Of a DNA stretch of 64,000 bases, positions 34,619-47,335 are shown one piece after another; within the stretch, counting starts at the first letter, position 1; every line of letters begins with the position of its first letter. Origin of the DNA: Caprimulgus europaeus (Eukaryota; Chordata; Aves; Caprimulgiformes; Caprimulgidae). The notes under the pieces were generated by a model. It had not been told where the DNA came from and searched no databases. It was given only the letters and a program-made list of their open reading frames with translations. The stretch spans positions 38,854,339 through 38,918,338 of the forward strand of contig OU015532.1 of NCBI GenBank assembly GCA_907165065.1, given 5' to 3'. Both the position numbers and the translations under genes were made by a program.

Positions 34619-36402
34619 AAAATCATGGAATGATTAAGGTTGGAAGGGACCTTAAAGAGCATCTAGTTCCAACCCCCCTGCTGTGGCAGGGACACCTTCA
34701 ACTCCTTGAACACCTCCAGGGAAGGGGCATCCACAACTTCCCTGGACAAGGTGTTCCAGTGCCTAACTAACCTCACAGTGAAGGTCCCAATTTGTAGCCA
34801 TTTCCCCTTGTTCTATCACTACCTGCCTTGGTGAAAAGTCCCTCCCCAGCTTTCCTGTAGCCCCTTCAGGTACTGGAAGGCCACTATAATGTCCCCCTGG
34901 AGCCTTCTCTTTTCCAGGCTGAACAGCCCCAACTCTCTCAGCCTGTCCTCATAGGAGATGTGCTCTTGGCCCTCTCATCCTTGTGGCCTCCTCTGGACTT
35001 GTTCTAACAGGTCCATGTCTTTCCTGTGTTGGGGGCTCCAGAATTGGACGCAGTACTCCAGGTGGGGCCTCATGAGAGTGGAGTAGAGGAGGAGAATCAC
35101 CTCCCTCGACCTTTGGATGCAGCCCAGGACACGGTTATTGGCCTTCTGGGCTGCAAGCACAAATTGCTGGCTCCTATTGAGCTTCTCATCCACCACCACC
35201 CCCAAGTCCTTCTCTTCTGAGCTGGTCTCAATCTGCTCATTGCCTAGCTGTATTTATGTTTGGGATTGCCCTGATACAGGTGCAGGACCTTGCATTTGGC
35301 CTTGTTGAACTTCATGAGGTTAGCACAGGCCCCACCTCTCAAGCCTGTGAAGGTCCCTCTGGATGGCATCCCGTCCCTCCAACATGACAGCCACACCACG
35401 CAGCTTGGTGTTGTCGGCAAACTTGCTGAGGGTGCACTCGATCCCACTGTCCATGTCACCAGCAAAGATGTTAAACAGCACCGGCCCCAATACTGACCCC
35501 TGAGGGACACCACTCGTCACTGGTCTCCGCTCAGACATCAAGCTGTTGGCCACAACTCTTTGAGTGCGACCAGCCAGCCAGTTCCTTATCCACTGAGTGC
35601 TTCATTCATCAAAACCACGTCTCCAACATGGAGACAAGGATGTTGTGCAAGACAGTACCGAACGCCTTGCACAAGTCCAGGTATCCACCATCGCTGTAAC
35701 CCCATCATAAAAGGCCACCAGACTGTTCGGGCACGATTTGCCCTTAGTGAAGCCATGCTGGTTGTCACTGATCACCTCCTCATTTTCCATGGGCTTTAGC
35801 ATAGTTTCTAGGAGAATTTGCCTGGCACAGAGGTGAGACTGACCGGCCTGTAGTTCCTTGAGTCTTCCTTATTTCCCTTTTTAAAAATGGGGGCTATGTT
35901 TTCCCTTTTCCAGTCTGTGGGAACTTCACCAGACTGCCAGGACTTCTCAAATCTGATGGATAAAGGCTTTGCAACTTCATCTACCAGTTCCCTCAGGACC
36001 CACAGATGCATCTCATCAGGTCCCATGGACTTGTGCGCCTTCAGGTTCTTGAGGTGGTCCCGAACCTGATCTTCTACAGTGGGCAGTTCTTCATTCTCCC
36101 AGACCCTTTCTTTGCTTTCTGTGACCTGGGCAGCATGACATAAGCCCTTGCTGGTGAAGACTGATGCAAAAAAGTCATTCATCACCTCAGCCTTCTCAAT
36201 GTCCTGGGTGATCAGATCTCCTGTTGCCTTCTGGAGAGGTCCCACATTTTCCCTAGTTTTCCTTTTCTCCCTGACATACCTATAGAAGCTTTTTTGTTGT
36301 TGTTGCCCTTGACATCTCTGGCCAGATTTAATTCTTAGCTTTAGCTTTCCTAACCTGATCCCTGGCCACTCAGGCAATTTCTCTGTATTCCTCCCAGGCT
36401 AC
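34619..36402 (-). mobile_element. CR1 LINE, 5'-truncated within RT
   Basis: The 3' end is at about 34619 (AATCATGGAATGATTAAGG, a decayed terminal unit). Read on the minus strand from 36402, it encodes the linker and RT N-terminal part ([40 protein letters not shown]), [19 protein letters not shown], then the palm and C-terminal domain. Motif C reads [10 protein letters not shown], so the second Asp is changed to Asn. Frameshifts are present. It is closely related to the copy at 22905 but is shorter at the 5' side. Confidence 0.95.
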
Positions 36403-39400
36403 TAGAAAACATGGGTCAGAAGTTGAACATAAATTAGAGAAAAGTTGCTGTTGAGTCTGCTTGGGAGACTTAATTATGTTGAGTATAATGGGCTGGTATT
36501 ATTTTGTGCATTTTCATGCTTGCTTTTTCAGGTGGGGGAAACTGCCAAGCATCGTCCTTTGTGCTGCCTTGCTCTCTGTCTCTGTGCAGTGGATGGTGGG
36601 GTTCCAGGAGCTGCTTTTGTAGCATGGCTCTGCTTTCTGAATTTATCGAGTCAGGATGTGTTTTACAGCACTGTCAGCTAAATCAATTGTCTCTCGACCT
36701 TTGAATTAAAATGCCAGGCTTATTGTATGCTGATGTGATGTGAAACAGGATTAATACAGACCTTTTTCTTTTTTTTAGTAGTGGCAGATCTGTAAAGCAA
36801 CCTTTGTGGTAGCAGAACTGTCTGCATGCCAGTTGTTCACTCAGCAGCTCTGATAGATATCTTGGGTTTTCTTGTTGGTGGTGGTAGTACGGACAGCTCT
36901 CTCCAAATAGGGTTAACAAATACTTTTAAACACCTACATTTGTTCATTTGACCAAAAGTTGCATAGCTCCAAGAACATTTTTTACATAGTCCTTAGGACT
37001 CATTGTAATGATTGAAATTGTATTTTTGTATTGCCTTGGCCTTGTAATAAGGTACCAGTCTTGCTTCACGCTCACTCAAAATCATGTGACAGTGTGAAGT
37101 ACAGTTATGAAGTATGCAGTGCAGATCCACAATGACTAGTGTTTTACAAGAGAGATTATAATTTTCTGATCTACAACTTTTTTTTTCCTCTTTCTTTCTG
37201 GTTCAAAGAGTGCCTCTTTCCTTCATCTAATTTCAGGATAGCTGTCTGTCTGGTTTTGTCTCTTGGTCTTACACTAGCAAATAATTGGACAGAGTAGAAG
37301 TGGATGGATCTCTGGCCAAAGGTGGGGGTGGCAAATCTCCCAGATCTACACTGTTAGTATTTCAGTAATTTTATTTCAGACAGAATGTAGTCTGGTCTCC
37401 TAAACTGAATGTGCCCAACACAGATGTGGTTTGTTGGTTTGGACCATTATGACCATTAAGGTTTGGGCCACACTGGTGAACTTCAATGCAATATTAGAAC
37501 CCACCAAATAAATCTTAAGAGGGCCTTACCTGCTTCTGCTGGATGCAACTGAGATTTTTACCACTGTAACTTTTTTCCTAAATCAGGAGGATTGAAATTG
37601 GATTTTATGCTTTCAGTCCACGCAGAAAGACTGCATAATTGTGCAGAAGAAAGTTATGGTTTAATGTTCTCATGCCTTGAAAATAAACATATTTTCATGA
37701 ATGACACGATACTGGCACTGATCTACTTTGCAAATGTATTTAACAGCTTGTTGCATGGATTGTAATACAATAGGCACTGCACTGTGCTGTTGAATAGACT
37801 GCACTGTATTGATTACACAGCCGCTGGAATAGAGAGTGAAACCTGATGCTTTCCTGCAGCTTTTGCTAAAGCATACTTTTAGAAGTGAGAAGAGAAAGGA
37901 GATACTTATGTAAAAGCTATTTATGCAGTTTGTACTTTCCTTGGATGTTTTTTCTTCACTCTTTCCCTTCTTTTGCTCCTCTTGCTGTCTTTGAAGAAGG
38001 TGGTGTTGACAGAAAGTCAGGTTGTTTTTATCTTCCCGCTGTTGACTTCTGCAGCATCTTGCAAGGTAGTCGTTGGCTCAGACCTGACGTAACTCTGGGA
38101 ATTCCCATGATGTCCCAAATCTAGTATTGGTTATTGCATTGTGATTAAGAGAGACCGGAGGAAAATCTTTGCTAGGATGCCTTTGTTTATATAAACAAAA
38201 GGAAAATGCTAATACAGTCTTAAGACGTGCTATTCATTCAGATTGAAAAGGCCTTTTTGGATTTTGGGTTCTATGGGGTTTCAGGGCACGTCTGTGCAGG
38301 CAAATGAGTGGCAATTAGCACCCTGGAGTGCTGCCTCAAGGCAGATGCTTCCACTCTCCAGTTTGAACTGAGGGAGAAACATAAGTTAATTCTTGCTTTA
38401 TTATACAGTTACCTCCTTATCTAGGCAAATGGTTTAGTCAGGGACTTGTCAGTGTTAGGTTAATGACTGGACTCTTAAAAGTCTTAAGAGATCTTAAAAG
38501 TCTTTTCCAAGCTAGGTGCTTCTGTGTGATTCTGTGAAAGCCAGAATATCTGGAGCTACACAGATATTTTTCTTTTAATCATATATTAAAATTGTCAGGA
38601 CTCTTTTATTTTAATCCTGTACTATTGTACTTTTATTTTCAGCCAGATTTTTTAAGGTTAATTAATGATAGATAACATTTGAGAACAGAAGAGGTTATTC
38701 TTTCTCCAAACAGCATTAGAATTAGATGTGAACATGCAACAGTGCTGTATATTCCAGATTTAATTATTTGTATATGTAGTGTTGATGCAGTAAAGACTTT
38801 CAAATTTGTTGGTAATTTAAAGCACATATCCAGAAAAACAAAGGTATCATCATAAGTAGTAATTAAATGTTGCAAAGAGTGCTCATCACTGTTATTTCAA
38901 CAGAAGTTAGTCATTATCTTCTGATTGCTGGCATTATTAAATCTCAATTTTTTTAGTGCATAACTCAGTGCTTACATACCTGAGCAGCTGAACTGAGGTT
39001 TTCCATTCTTGTATCTTTGAAGTATCTTTTTGTCCTTGTATCATAAGTATAGTGACTTGCCTCAGACTGCCAAGAACTTTATGCCTGCCAAGGAGGAGAG
39101 TGCAGATGTTGTGAATGTGCTCTTTAGCTAGGAGATACAATGCATTGCTTCTGAAAATTCAGGTGGAGGGAACAGTCAATTTAATGCAGATCAGTTTAGC
39201 AGTTGCGCAGAGCTGATCATGTGAAAAATAATCACATGCAAGGTGAGCATAGCCTTTTGTGAAAATACAAAATGCCCAAAGACAGAAGATGCCTGAAGTG
39301 CTGGGGAAAGGGGGAGACTTTTGCTTTTGTAAAGCTGCTCTGCTTAAAAACAAAAAGCCAAAGCAATTTTTAGTAGCTGCCAAATATTCTTAAGTATGAT

Positions 39401-41290
39401 GCAGTCTAACTTCAGGTGCCAGGTTTCTTTAGGTTCTTCAGGAAGGCGATTAAAGTGACTTGGGGCTAAATAAGAAAAATCTCACAAATTGATATAAGGA
39501 GAGAAATTAAGTAGCAGTTGAAGTATGTATTTGTAGATAAAATACTTGTTTAATCTTTCAGTTATGTATAGTAGTAACAGATAATTAGAATTAACAAGGG
39601 TTAAACTTAAATAATTGAAATGGAGAGCTAGTGGACAGATTTAAAATGAAGTAGCACTTTGATCACTTGTTTGGAACAGGTAGAAAGGTAGTGTTGAGAA
39701 CATTAGGAAAGCTGGAGAGGGTAATAACAGTAGGAATTGTTAGAACATTGACTATTGAGACAGAAAACCTGGATTTAAATGAGGTGGAATTGTAAAAAGA
39801 TTGTAGTGCTGTTTGTCTTAACAGTTGTCAGCTTTTCTAATATGGAGGGCTAAAAGATTTTTGGGAGAACAATGTGCTTCCATTTGACATGGCATTAAAA
39901 CATCCAGAATCAGCACAACTGATATGTAATGTTTGGTAGATAACAGTACTGAAAAAGCAATTTTTTTAATTGTGTTGAAATGTTTGTAGCTGAAGCTGTA
40001 TGAACAAGTAAATAATATCTTCTGTCTTTCTGAATGTTATAATTTAGACAAGAAAGGTCCAAAGATGTCTGATTTTTCTACCTCTAAAAGTGAGAGAAGA
40101 ATTGAAGATGTATTTGATGGGAAGTAGGAGAAGAATCAGCACAGCTCTCTACAGATGAAGCTAAATCCTCAAAATTATGACTAGTTTCTTAAATTTCAAT
40201 CCTGCCTTTCTCCAGAATGACTAGGTTTCTTTCCAGGTATTGTCAGAAAACATGGCTAGAATTAATTCTTACATGAAACTTAGCTACAAATTAGAACATT
40301 ACTGTTCCTAACAGATAAGTACATGAGGATAGCATAGACTGTGTACCTGATTGTGCGGTCTTTCTTATTCAGTTTTTTACATGGGGAAAGAAAAAGGCTC
40401 GTGAAACAGTGCTGCTCTATTTCAGTAATATTTTAAAGGTGGCAATAAAAACTCTTGGCTCTGTGACAGTATGTGGGTGTGATGTGCTTGCAGGTACAGT
40501 TGTTTAATATTAGCATTTAACAGTACTTTTGAAAATGAGGTAATTGTATATGTAATATAATGCAAAATACCCTGAGATAGTGGTTGGCTGCTGCATTACA
40601 CTATTTTCTTGTTGCTGGTAAAAGAGGTACAAAAACATTACCATGTTAGAGATTCAAAGCAACTTTGCCGGGTAGAAAAAATCATATTTCTAAAGGTGAT
40701 GGGTTTACTCTTTTTGAATCTTTTGTTAGTGCTGAGTGACAGTTCTGTTTACATGGAGTTTCTAACTTAAAAATGTTTTAATAGCAGCAGGTATCTTGTT
40801 TGCTGTAACCCTTCCTTTGTTATCACCTTAATACTTAGCTGAGATGCAGCTCTTGAAATGTACAGAAGCTTCAGTTAGGTTAGTCACTTGAGTAATGGTA
40901 TCCTGGGTCGCAAGGCAATGTGTTATGTTATACCTGTGCTCAAAATTTGGAATCAAAGACTTAGGATACTATTGATGTGTCACTGCTGTTCTGTTTATAA
41001 CCATGTTAATTAGTGCCAAATGCCATTAAGATGAACATATGCAATATTAATAAAACTACTTGTGAAATTGAGCTGTTGTCATTATCTCATTGAATAGTGG
41101 TACTGAAGAGTTGCTTGGACTCTTTCCCCAGAAGAATTGTAATTGAGAAGGGCTTGCAATGTGCCCCTTGAGCTGTAGCTGTCCCTTGGGAACAGATCAT
41201 CTGGTCTTAGTCACGCCTGCTTTCAGAGGTACTGGATGGTCAGAGATCTGTCTGCAGAGGGAGGCACTGTTTTAATAGCAGCATACAGCC
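36403..41290 (+). other. Presumed intron sequence
   Basis: AT-rich with no gene seen, apart from the CR1 end at 38455. The segment just before the satellite (41100-41290) has ordinary composition and shows no graded or degenerate satellite units, so the satellite edge is abrupt. Confidence 0.4.
38455..38538 (+). mobile_element. CR1 3'-end fragment
   Basis: A diverged 'gactggactct...agtcttttccaagctaggtgcttctg' type 3' UTR ends in TGTGATTCTGTGA, the CR1 terminal unit. Only about 80 bp remain. An internal CTTAAAAGTC duplication is present. Confidence 0.7.
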
Positions 41291-43642
41291 TTGACGTCCT
41301 TTCCTTGACGTCCTTTCCTTGACGTCCTTTCCTTGACGTCCTTTCCTTGACGTCCTTTCCTTGACGTCCTTTCCTTGACGTCCTTTCCTTGACGTCCTTT
41401 CCTTGACGTCCTTTCCTTGACGTCCTTTCCTTGACGTCCTTTCCTTGACGTCCTTTCCTTGACGTCCTTTCCTTGACGTCCTTTCCTTGACGTCCTTTCC
41501 TTGACGTCCTTTCCTTGACGTCCTTTCCTTGACGTCCTTTCCTTGACGTCCTTTCCTTGACGTCCTTTCCTTGACGTCCTTTCCTTGACGTCCTTTCCTT
41601 GACGTCCTTTCCTTGACGTCCTTTCCTTGACGTCCTTTCCTTGACGTCCTTTCCTTGACGTCCTTTCCTTGACGTCCTTTCCTTGACGTCCTTTCCTTGA
41701 CGTCCTTTCCTTGACGTCCTTTCCTTGACGTCCTTTCCTTGACGTCCTTTCCTTGACGTCCTTTCCTTGACGTCCTTTCCTTGACGTCCTTTCCTTGACG
41801 TCCTTTCCTTGACGTCCTTTCCTTGACGTCCTTTCCTTGACGTCCTTTCCTTGACGTCCTTTCCTTGACGTCCTTTCCTTGACGTCCTTTCCTTGACGTC
41901 CTTTCCTTGACGTCCTTTCCTTGACGTCCTTTCCTTGACGTCCTTTCCTTGACGTCCTTTCCTTGACGTCCTTTCCTTGACGTCCTTTCCTTGACGTCCT
42001 TTCCTTGACGTCCTTTCCTTGACGTCCTTTCCTTGACGTCCTTTCCTTGACGTCCTTTCCTTGACGTCCTTTCCTTGACGTCCTTTCCTTGACGTCCTTT
42101 CCTTGACGTCCTTTCCTTGACGTCCTTTCCTTGACGTCCTTTCCTTGACGTCCTTTCCTTGACGTCCTTTCCTTGACGTCCTTTCCTTGACGTCCTTTCC
42201 TTGACGTCCTTTCCTTGACGTCCTTTCCTTGACGTCCTTTCCTTGACGTCCTTTCCTTGACGTCCTTTCCTTGACGTCCTTTCCTTGACGTCCTTTCCTT
42301 GACGTCCTTTCCTTGACGTCCTTTCCTTGACGTCCTTTCCTTGACGTCCTTTCCTTGACGTCCTTTCCTTGACGTCCTTTCCTTGACGTCCTTTCCTTGA
42401 CGTCCTTTCCTTGACGTCCTTTCCTTGACGTCCTTTCCTTGACGTCCTTTCCTTGACGTCCTTTCCTTGACGTCCTTTCCTTGACGTCCTTTCCTTGACG
42501 TCCTTTCCTTGACGTCCTTTCCTTGACGTCCTTTCCTTGACGTCCTTTCCTTGACGTCCTTTCCTTGACGTCCTTTCCTTGACGTCCTTTCCTTGACGTC
42601 CTTTCCTTGACGTCCTTTCCTTGACGTCCTTTCCTTGACGTCCTTTCCTTGACGTCCTTTCCTTGACGTCCTTTCCTTGACGTCCTTTCCTTGACGTCCT
42701 TTCCTTGACGTCCTTTCCTTGACGTCCTTTCCTTGACGTCCTTTCCTTGACGTCCTTTCCTTGACGTCCTTTCCTTGACGTCCTTTCCTTGACGTCCTTT
42801 CCTTGACGTCCTTTCCTTGACGTCCTTTCCTTGACGTCCTTTCCTTGACGTCCTTTCCTTGACGTCCTTTCCTTGACGTCCTTTCCTTGACGTCCTTTCC
42901 TTGACGTCCTTTCCTTGACGTCCTTTCCTTGACGTCCTTTCCTTGACGTCCTTTCCTTGACGTCCTTTCCTTGACGTCCTTTCCTTGACGTCCTTTCCTT
43001 GACGTCCTTTCCTTGACGTCCTTTCCTTGACGTCCTTTCCTTGACGTCCTTTCCTTGACGTCCTTTCCTTGACGTCCTTTCCTTGACGTCCTTTCCTTGA
43101 CGTCCTTTCCTTGACGTCCTTTCCTTGACGTCCTTTCCTTGACGTCCTTTCCTTGACGTCCTTTCCTTGACGTCCTTTCCTTGACGTCCTTTCCTTGACG
43201 TCCTTTCCTTGACGTCCTTTCCTTGACGTCCTTTCCTTGACGTCCTTTCCTTGACGTCCTTTCCTTGACGTCCTTTCCTTGACGTCCTTTCCTTGACGTC
43301 CTTTCCTTGACGTCCTTTCCTTGACGTCCTTTCCTTGACGTCCTTTCCTTGACGTCCTTTCCTTGACGTCCTTTCCTTGACGTCCTTTCCTTGACGTCCT
43401 TTCCTTGACGTCCTTTCCTTGACGTCCTTTCCTTGACGTCCTTTCCTTGACGTCCTTTCCTTGACGTCCTTTCCTTGACGTCCTTTCCTTGACGTCCTTT
43501 CCTTGACGTCCTTTCCTTGACGTCCTTTCCTTGACGTCCTTTCCTTGACGTCCTTTCCTTGACGTCCTTTCCTTGACGTCCTTTCCTTGACGTCCTTTCC
43601 TTGACGTCCTTTCCTTGACGTCCTTTCCTTGACGTCCTTTCC
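41291..43642. repeat. 14-bp satellite, 168 identical tandem copies
   Basis: The unit TTGACGTCCTTTCC fills exactly 2352 bp, which is 168 x 14. I saw no substitution or indel anywhere, and the uninterrupted 14-residue peptide period in the minus-strand translation supports this. Each unit has one CpG, the palindrome GACGTC, and TGACGTC, which is 7 of 8 bases of the cAMP-response element. The minus strand is 11/14 purine. The array starts abruptly after AGCATACAGCC and ends at CTTTCC|TTTGTGATG. It lies in presumed intron 1. Such uniformity implies very recent expansion or homogenisation, or an assembly that collapsed or extended the array. An 815-codon minus-strand frame across it is a by-product of the repeat. 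Confidence 0.98.
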
Positions 43643-43654
43643 TTTGTGATGATA

Positions 43655-46213
43655 AGATAGAGTGCTTATAAAGGGGAAGGCCAACAAGGCAGATGTCCTG
43701 CTGGGAGTCTGTTATAGACCACCCAACCAGAATGTAGAGGCAGATGAAGTGTTCTACAAGCTGCTGGCAAAAGTCTCACAATTGCTAGCCCTCATTCTTG
43801 TGGGGGACTTCAGCTTATCGGATGTCTGCTGGAAATACAACACAGCAGAGGGAAAACGGTCTAGTAGGTCCTGGAATGTGTGGAAGATAACTTCCTGACA
43901 CAGCTGGTAAGTGAGCCCAGCAGCGGAGGTGCCTTGTTTGACCTGCTGTTTACTGACAGAGAAGGACTGATGGGAGATGTGGTGGTTGGAGGCTGTCTTG
44001 GACTAAGCAACCATGACATGGTAAAGTTCTCAATTGTTGGTGAAGTAAGGACAGGGATTAGCGAGACCACTACCATGGACTTCCAGAGGGCAAACTTTGG
44101 CCTGTTTAGGACACTGGCTGAGAGAGTCCCTTGGGAGACAGTGATGAGGGGAAAAGGGGTCCGGGAAGCCTGGATGTCCTTCAAGAAGGAAGTCTTAAAG
44201 GTGCAGGAGCAGACTGTCCCTGTGTGCCGCAAGACGAACCGCCAGGGAAGATGAGCGGCCTGGCTGAACAGGGAGCTCTTGCTGGGACTCACGAAAAAAT
44301 CTCTGGAAGAAGGGGCAGGCAACTCAAGAAGAATACAGGGATCTCGTCAGGTTATGCAGAGAAAATTAAAAAGGCAAAAGCCCACCTAGAACTCAGTTCT
44401 GCCACTATTGTTAGAGATATCAAAAACTATTTTTATAAATACATTAACAACAAAAAGAGAGGCAAGGAAACCTCCATCCTTTATTAGATTCAGAGGGCAA
44501 CATTGTCACCAAGGATGAGGAGAAGGTTGAGGTACTTAGTGCCTTCTTTGCCTCAGTCTTTAATAGCCAGACCAGTTATCCTCAGGGTGCTGAGCCCTCT
44601 GAGCTGAAAGATGGGGATGGAGAACAGAATAAAACCCCTGTAATTCAGGAGGAAGCTGTTTATGACCTGCTACACCACCTGAACACTCACAAGTCTATGA
44701 GGCAAGGCAGCATCCATCCAAGAGTGCGGAGGGAGCTGGTGGAGGAACTTGCCAAGCTGCTCTCCATCATTTATCAACAGTCCTGGGTAACAGAGAAGGT
44801 CCCAGAAGACTGGAGGCTTGCCAATGTAATGCCCATCTACAAGAAGGGCCAGAAGGAAGGTCCTGGGAACTACAGACCTGGCAGCATGACCTCAGTACTG
44901 GGGAAGATCATGGAGCAGTTCATCTTGAGTGGGCTCACACGGCATATGCAGGACAACCAGGGAATCAGGCTCAGCCAGCCTGGGTTCATGAAAGGCAGGT
45001 CCTGCTTGACCAACCTGATCTCCTTCTATGACCAGGTGACCTGCCTAGTGGATGAGTGTAAGGCTGTGGATGCTGTCTACCTGGTCTTTAGCAAGGCCTT
45101 TGACACTGTCTCCCACAGCGTTCTCCTAGAGAAGCTGGCAGCTTAAGGCTTAGACAGGTGAACTCTTTGCTGGGTAGAAAATTGGGGCTGCATGGCTGAG
45201 CCCAGAGGGTTGTGGTGAATGGAGCTAAAGCCACTTGGTGGCCGGTCACAAGTGGTGCTCCTCAGGGCTCAGTTTTGGGGCCAGCTCTGTTTAACATCTT
45301 TATCAATGATCTGGATGAGGGGATTGAGTGCACCCTCAGTAAGTTTGCAGAAGACACCAAGCTGGGCAGGAGTGTTGATCTGCTTGAGAGTAAGAAAGCT
45401 CTGCAGAGGGATTGGGACAGTCTGGATCAATGTGCCGAGGACAGTTGTATGAGGTTTAACAAGGCCAAGTGCTGTGTCCTGCACTTCAGTCACAATAACC
45501 CCGTGCAATGCTACAGGCTTGGGGAGGAGTGGCTGGAGAGCTGCCTGGTGGAAAAGGCCCTGGGGGTGTTGGTTGACAGCAGCTGAACATGAGCCAGCGG
45601 TGTGCTCGGGTGGCCAAGAAGACCAACAGCATCCTGGCCTGGATCAGCACTAGTGTGGCCAGCAGGGACAGGGAAGTGATTGTGCTCCTGTACTCAGCAC
45701 TGGTGAGGCTGCATCTCAAGTACTGTGTTCAGTTCTGGGCCCCTCACTACAAGACAGACATTGCGGTGCTGGAGCATCTCCAGAGAAAGGCAACGAAGCT
45801 GGTGAAGGGCCTGGAGAACAAGTCTTATGGGGAGCGGCTGAGGGAACTGGAATTGTTTAGTCTGGAGAAGAGGAGGCTGAGGGGAGACCTTATCGCTCTC
45901 TACAACTACCTGAAAGGAGATGATTGTAGTGAGGTGGGTGTTGGTCTCTTCTCCCAAATAACAAGTGATAGTACAAAAGGGAACAGCCAGGGGAGGTTTA
46001 GATTGGATATGAGGAAAAATTCTTCACTGAAAGGGTTGTCAGGTATTGGAACAGGCTGCCCAGGGAAGTGGTGGAGTCACCATCCCTGGAGGTATTTAAA
46101 GGACATGTAGATGTGGTACTTGGGGACATACTTTAGTGGTGAACTTGGCAATGCCGGGTTTACGGTTGGACTAGATGACTGTAATGGTCTGTTCCAACCA
46201 AACAATTCTATGA
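43655..46213 (+). mobile_element. CR1 LINE (distinct subfamily), 5'-truncated in endonuclease
   Basis: Starting within about 20 bp of the satellite, the plus strand reads the C-terminal half of the endonuclease (KGKANKADVLLGVCYRPPNQ, LVGDFSLSDVCW, SNHD). The linker and RT follow (ANVMPIYKKGQKEGPGNYRP, FMKGRSCLTNLISFYDQVT). Motif A reads [12 protein letters not shown], so its catalytic Asp is Val. Motif C reads [10 protein letters not shown], so its first Asp is Glu. The C-terminal domain ([20 protein letters not shown]) and 3' UTR lead to CAATTCTATGATA at 46213. The sequence differs clearly from the 22905 and 34619 copies. Both catalytic changes and frameshifts show it is dead. Confidence 0.95.
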
Positions 46214-47329
46214 TAATATGGTACAGCATAGTTGTATGATAATTGTGGTGCTGTACATTGAGTACACTCGACTTCACTCATGCATGGGTACTAGTGAGAT
46301 TGTATTTTGATGTGACATTACTGTGATATCAGTGCCACGCGTTCATTCATTAGTTTACCTCATTGACTTTGTGAAATAAGGAAATGCAGATGCCCTTGAG
46401 CAAGTCATTTTAACACACACACGAGAAATCTGCAGTAGTGTTCAAAGCGGACGCTGCCGCGGGCTTTAGATTTCATCTTACTATGGACAGATTTATTCAT
46501 AAGTAGCTGGAAAACTGCACTGGGGACTCTTGAGCCAGCTCTGAGGAGCCTAGTGGCTATGTCCACACTTCTGCTCTGAAGGGTGGCTGTGCACAGCTCA
46601 AACCCCTGCTGTTCGCTGGGAACGGTCCCTGGCCTCATGGGATTTCCTGTGCATCTGTATCTGTTAGTAAACTTGAACAAAACCGTGCTGGAGAATGTGC
46701 TAGCAGTTTAATGGCATGGACAGTTATGGATTAGTGGTCAAACCTGTGCCCTGGCCTTATTTTATTTATCATTCTAGCCTTAACTCAGTGTCTACATAGC
46801 ACAATGCAACACTCTGCTGAGTTTGTAGCTTGCATCCGGATAGCATTTAGTAGCGCTAGCATAGCATTGCATATGAGGTAACTAGCCTTCCTCTTCAGCA
46901 GGGCTTACCGAGCTCAGGGACAGCATTGTGCTAACGTGGCTGTCGCCTTTTTGGGTCTGCTGTTAGTCCAGTGGTTTTGGCTCAAAGGTCAGAAGATCAA
47001 TGGTGCCAGCATAGTAGCTGGCAGGCTACAAATCCAAGTCCAATAAAACAGACTGCACACAAAATGAGTAAATGAAATGTGTAGAAACTTGTCAAATCTA
47101 AGGCTATTAAAATATATTTTTAAGTATTCCTTTAAATCTGGATTAATATCTGGTGTGGGCTCTCAAATTGTGTTCAGATGTTACATGTGAAGTACTGCCT
47201 GTCAGTGAATGTCTCTGCTGACAGTATAACTGTTATTGATGAAAAATGGAACATTGGTTGCCAGTAGCTTTCTCATACCAGCTCTTCTGGAGAAGAATCT
47301 TGTCCAAGCGCTACTGAGATATGTGAATA
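46214..47329 (+). other. Presumed intron, unclassified repeat-like sequence
   Basis: No gene was seen. The stretch 46400-46960 is less AT-rich, with phrases such as 'tatgtccacacttctgctctgaa' and 'gtgtctacatagcacaatgcaacactctgctgag'. These give the impression of an old DNA-transposon relic, but I found no terminal inverted repeats or target duplication. Confidence 0.35.
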
Positions 47330-47335
47330 GTTTAA
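47330..47335. repeat. Target-site duplication, left copy (GTTTAA)
   Basis: GTTTAA directly precedes the TGTTG end of the LTR. The identical hexamer follows the CAACA end at 47835-47840. A 6-bp duplication fits a retroviral integrase of the alpha/beta (ERVK-like) type. Confidence 0.85.

Noticed and set aside
38460-38505. Palindromic CTTAAAAGTC/CTTAAGAG structure
   Set aside because: It is a local duplication within a decayed CR1 3' end. The arms are short and imperfect.
41291-43642. CRISPR array
   Set aside because: Direct tandem units without spacers, in a vertebrate-type locus.
41240-43687. 815-codon minus-strand frame as a protein gene
   Set aside because: Nearly all of it is the stop-free 14-bp satellite. 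The non-repeat ends are only about 15 codons each, and no promoter or splice signals are evident.
46386-46990. DNA-transposon relic
   Set aside because: Suggestive wording of the sequence, but no terminal inverted repeats, target duplication or transposase segment could be shown.
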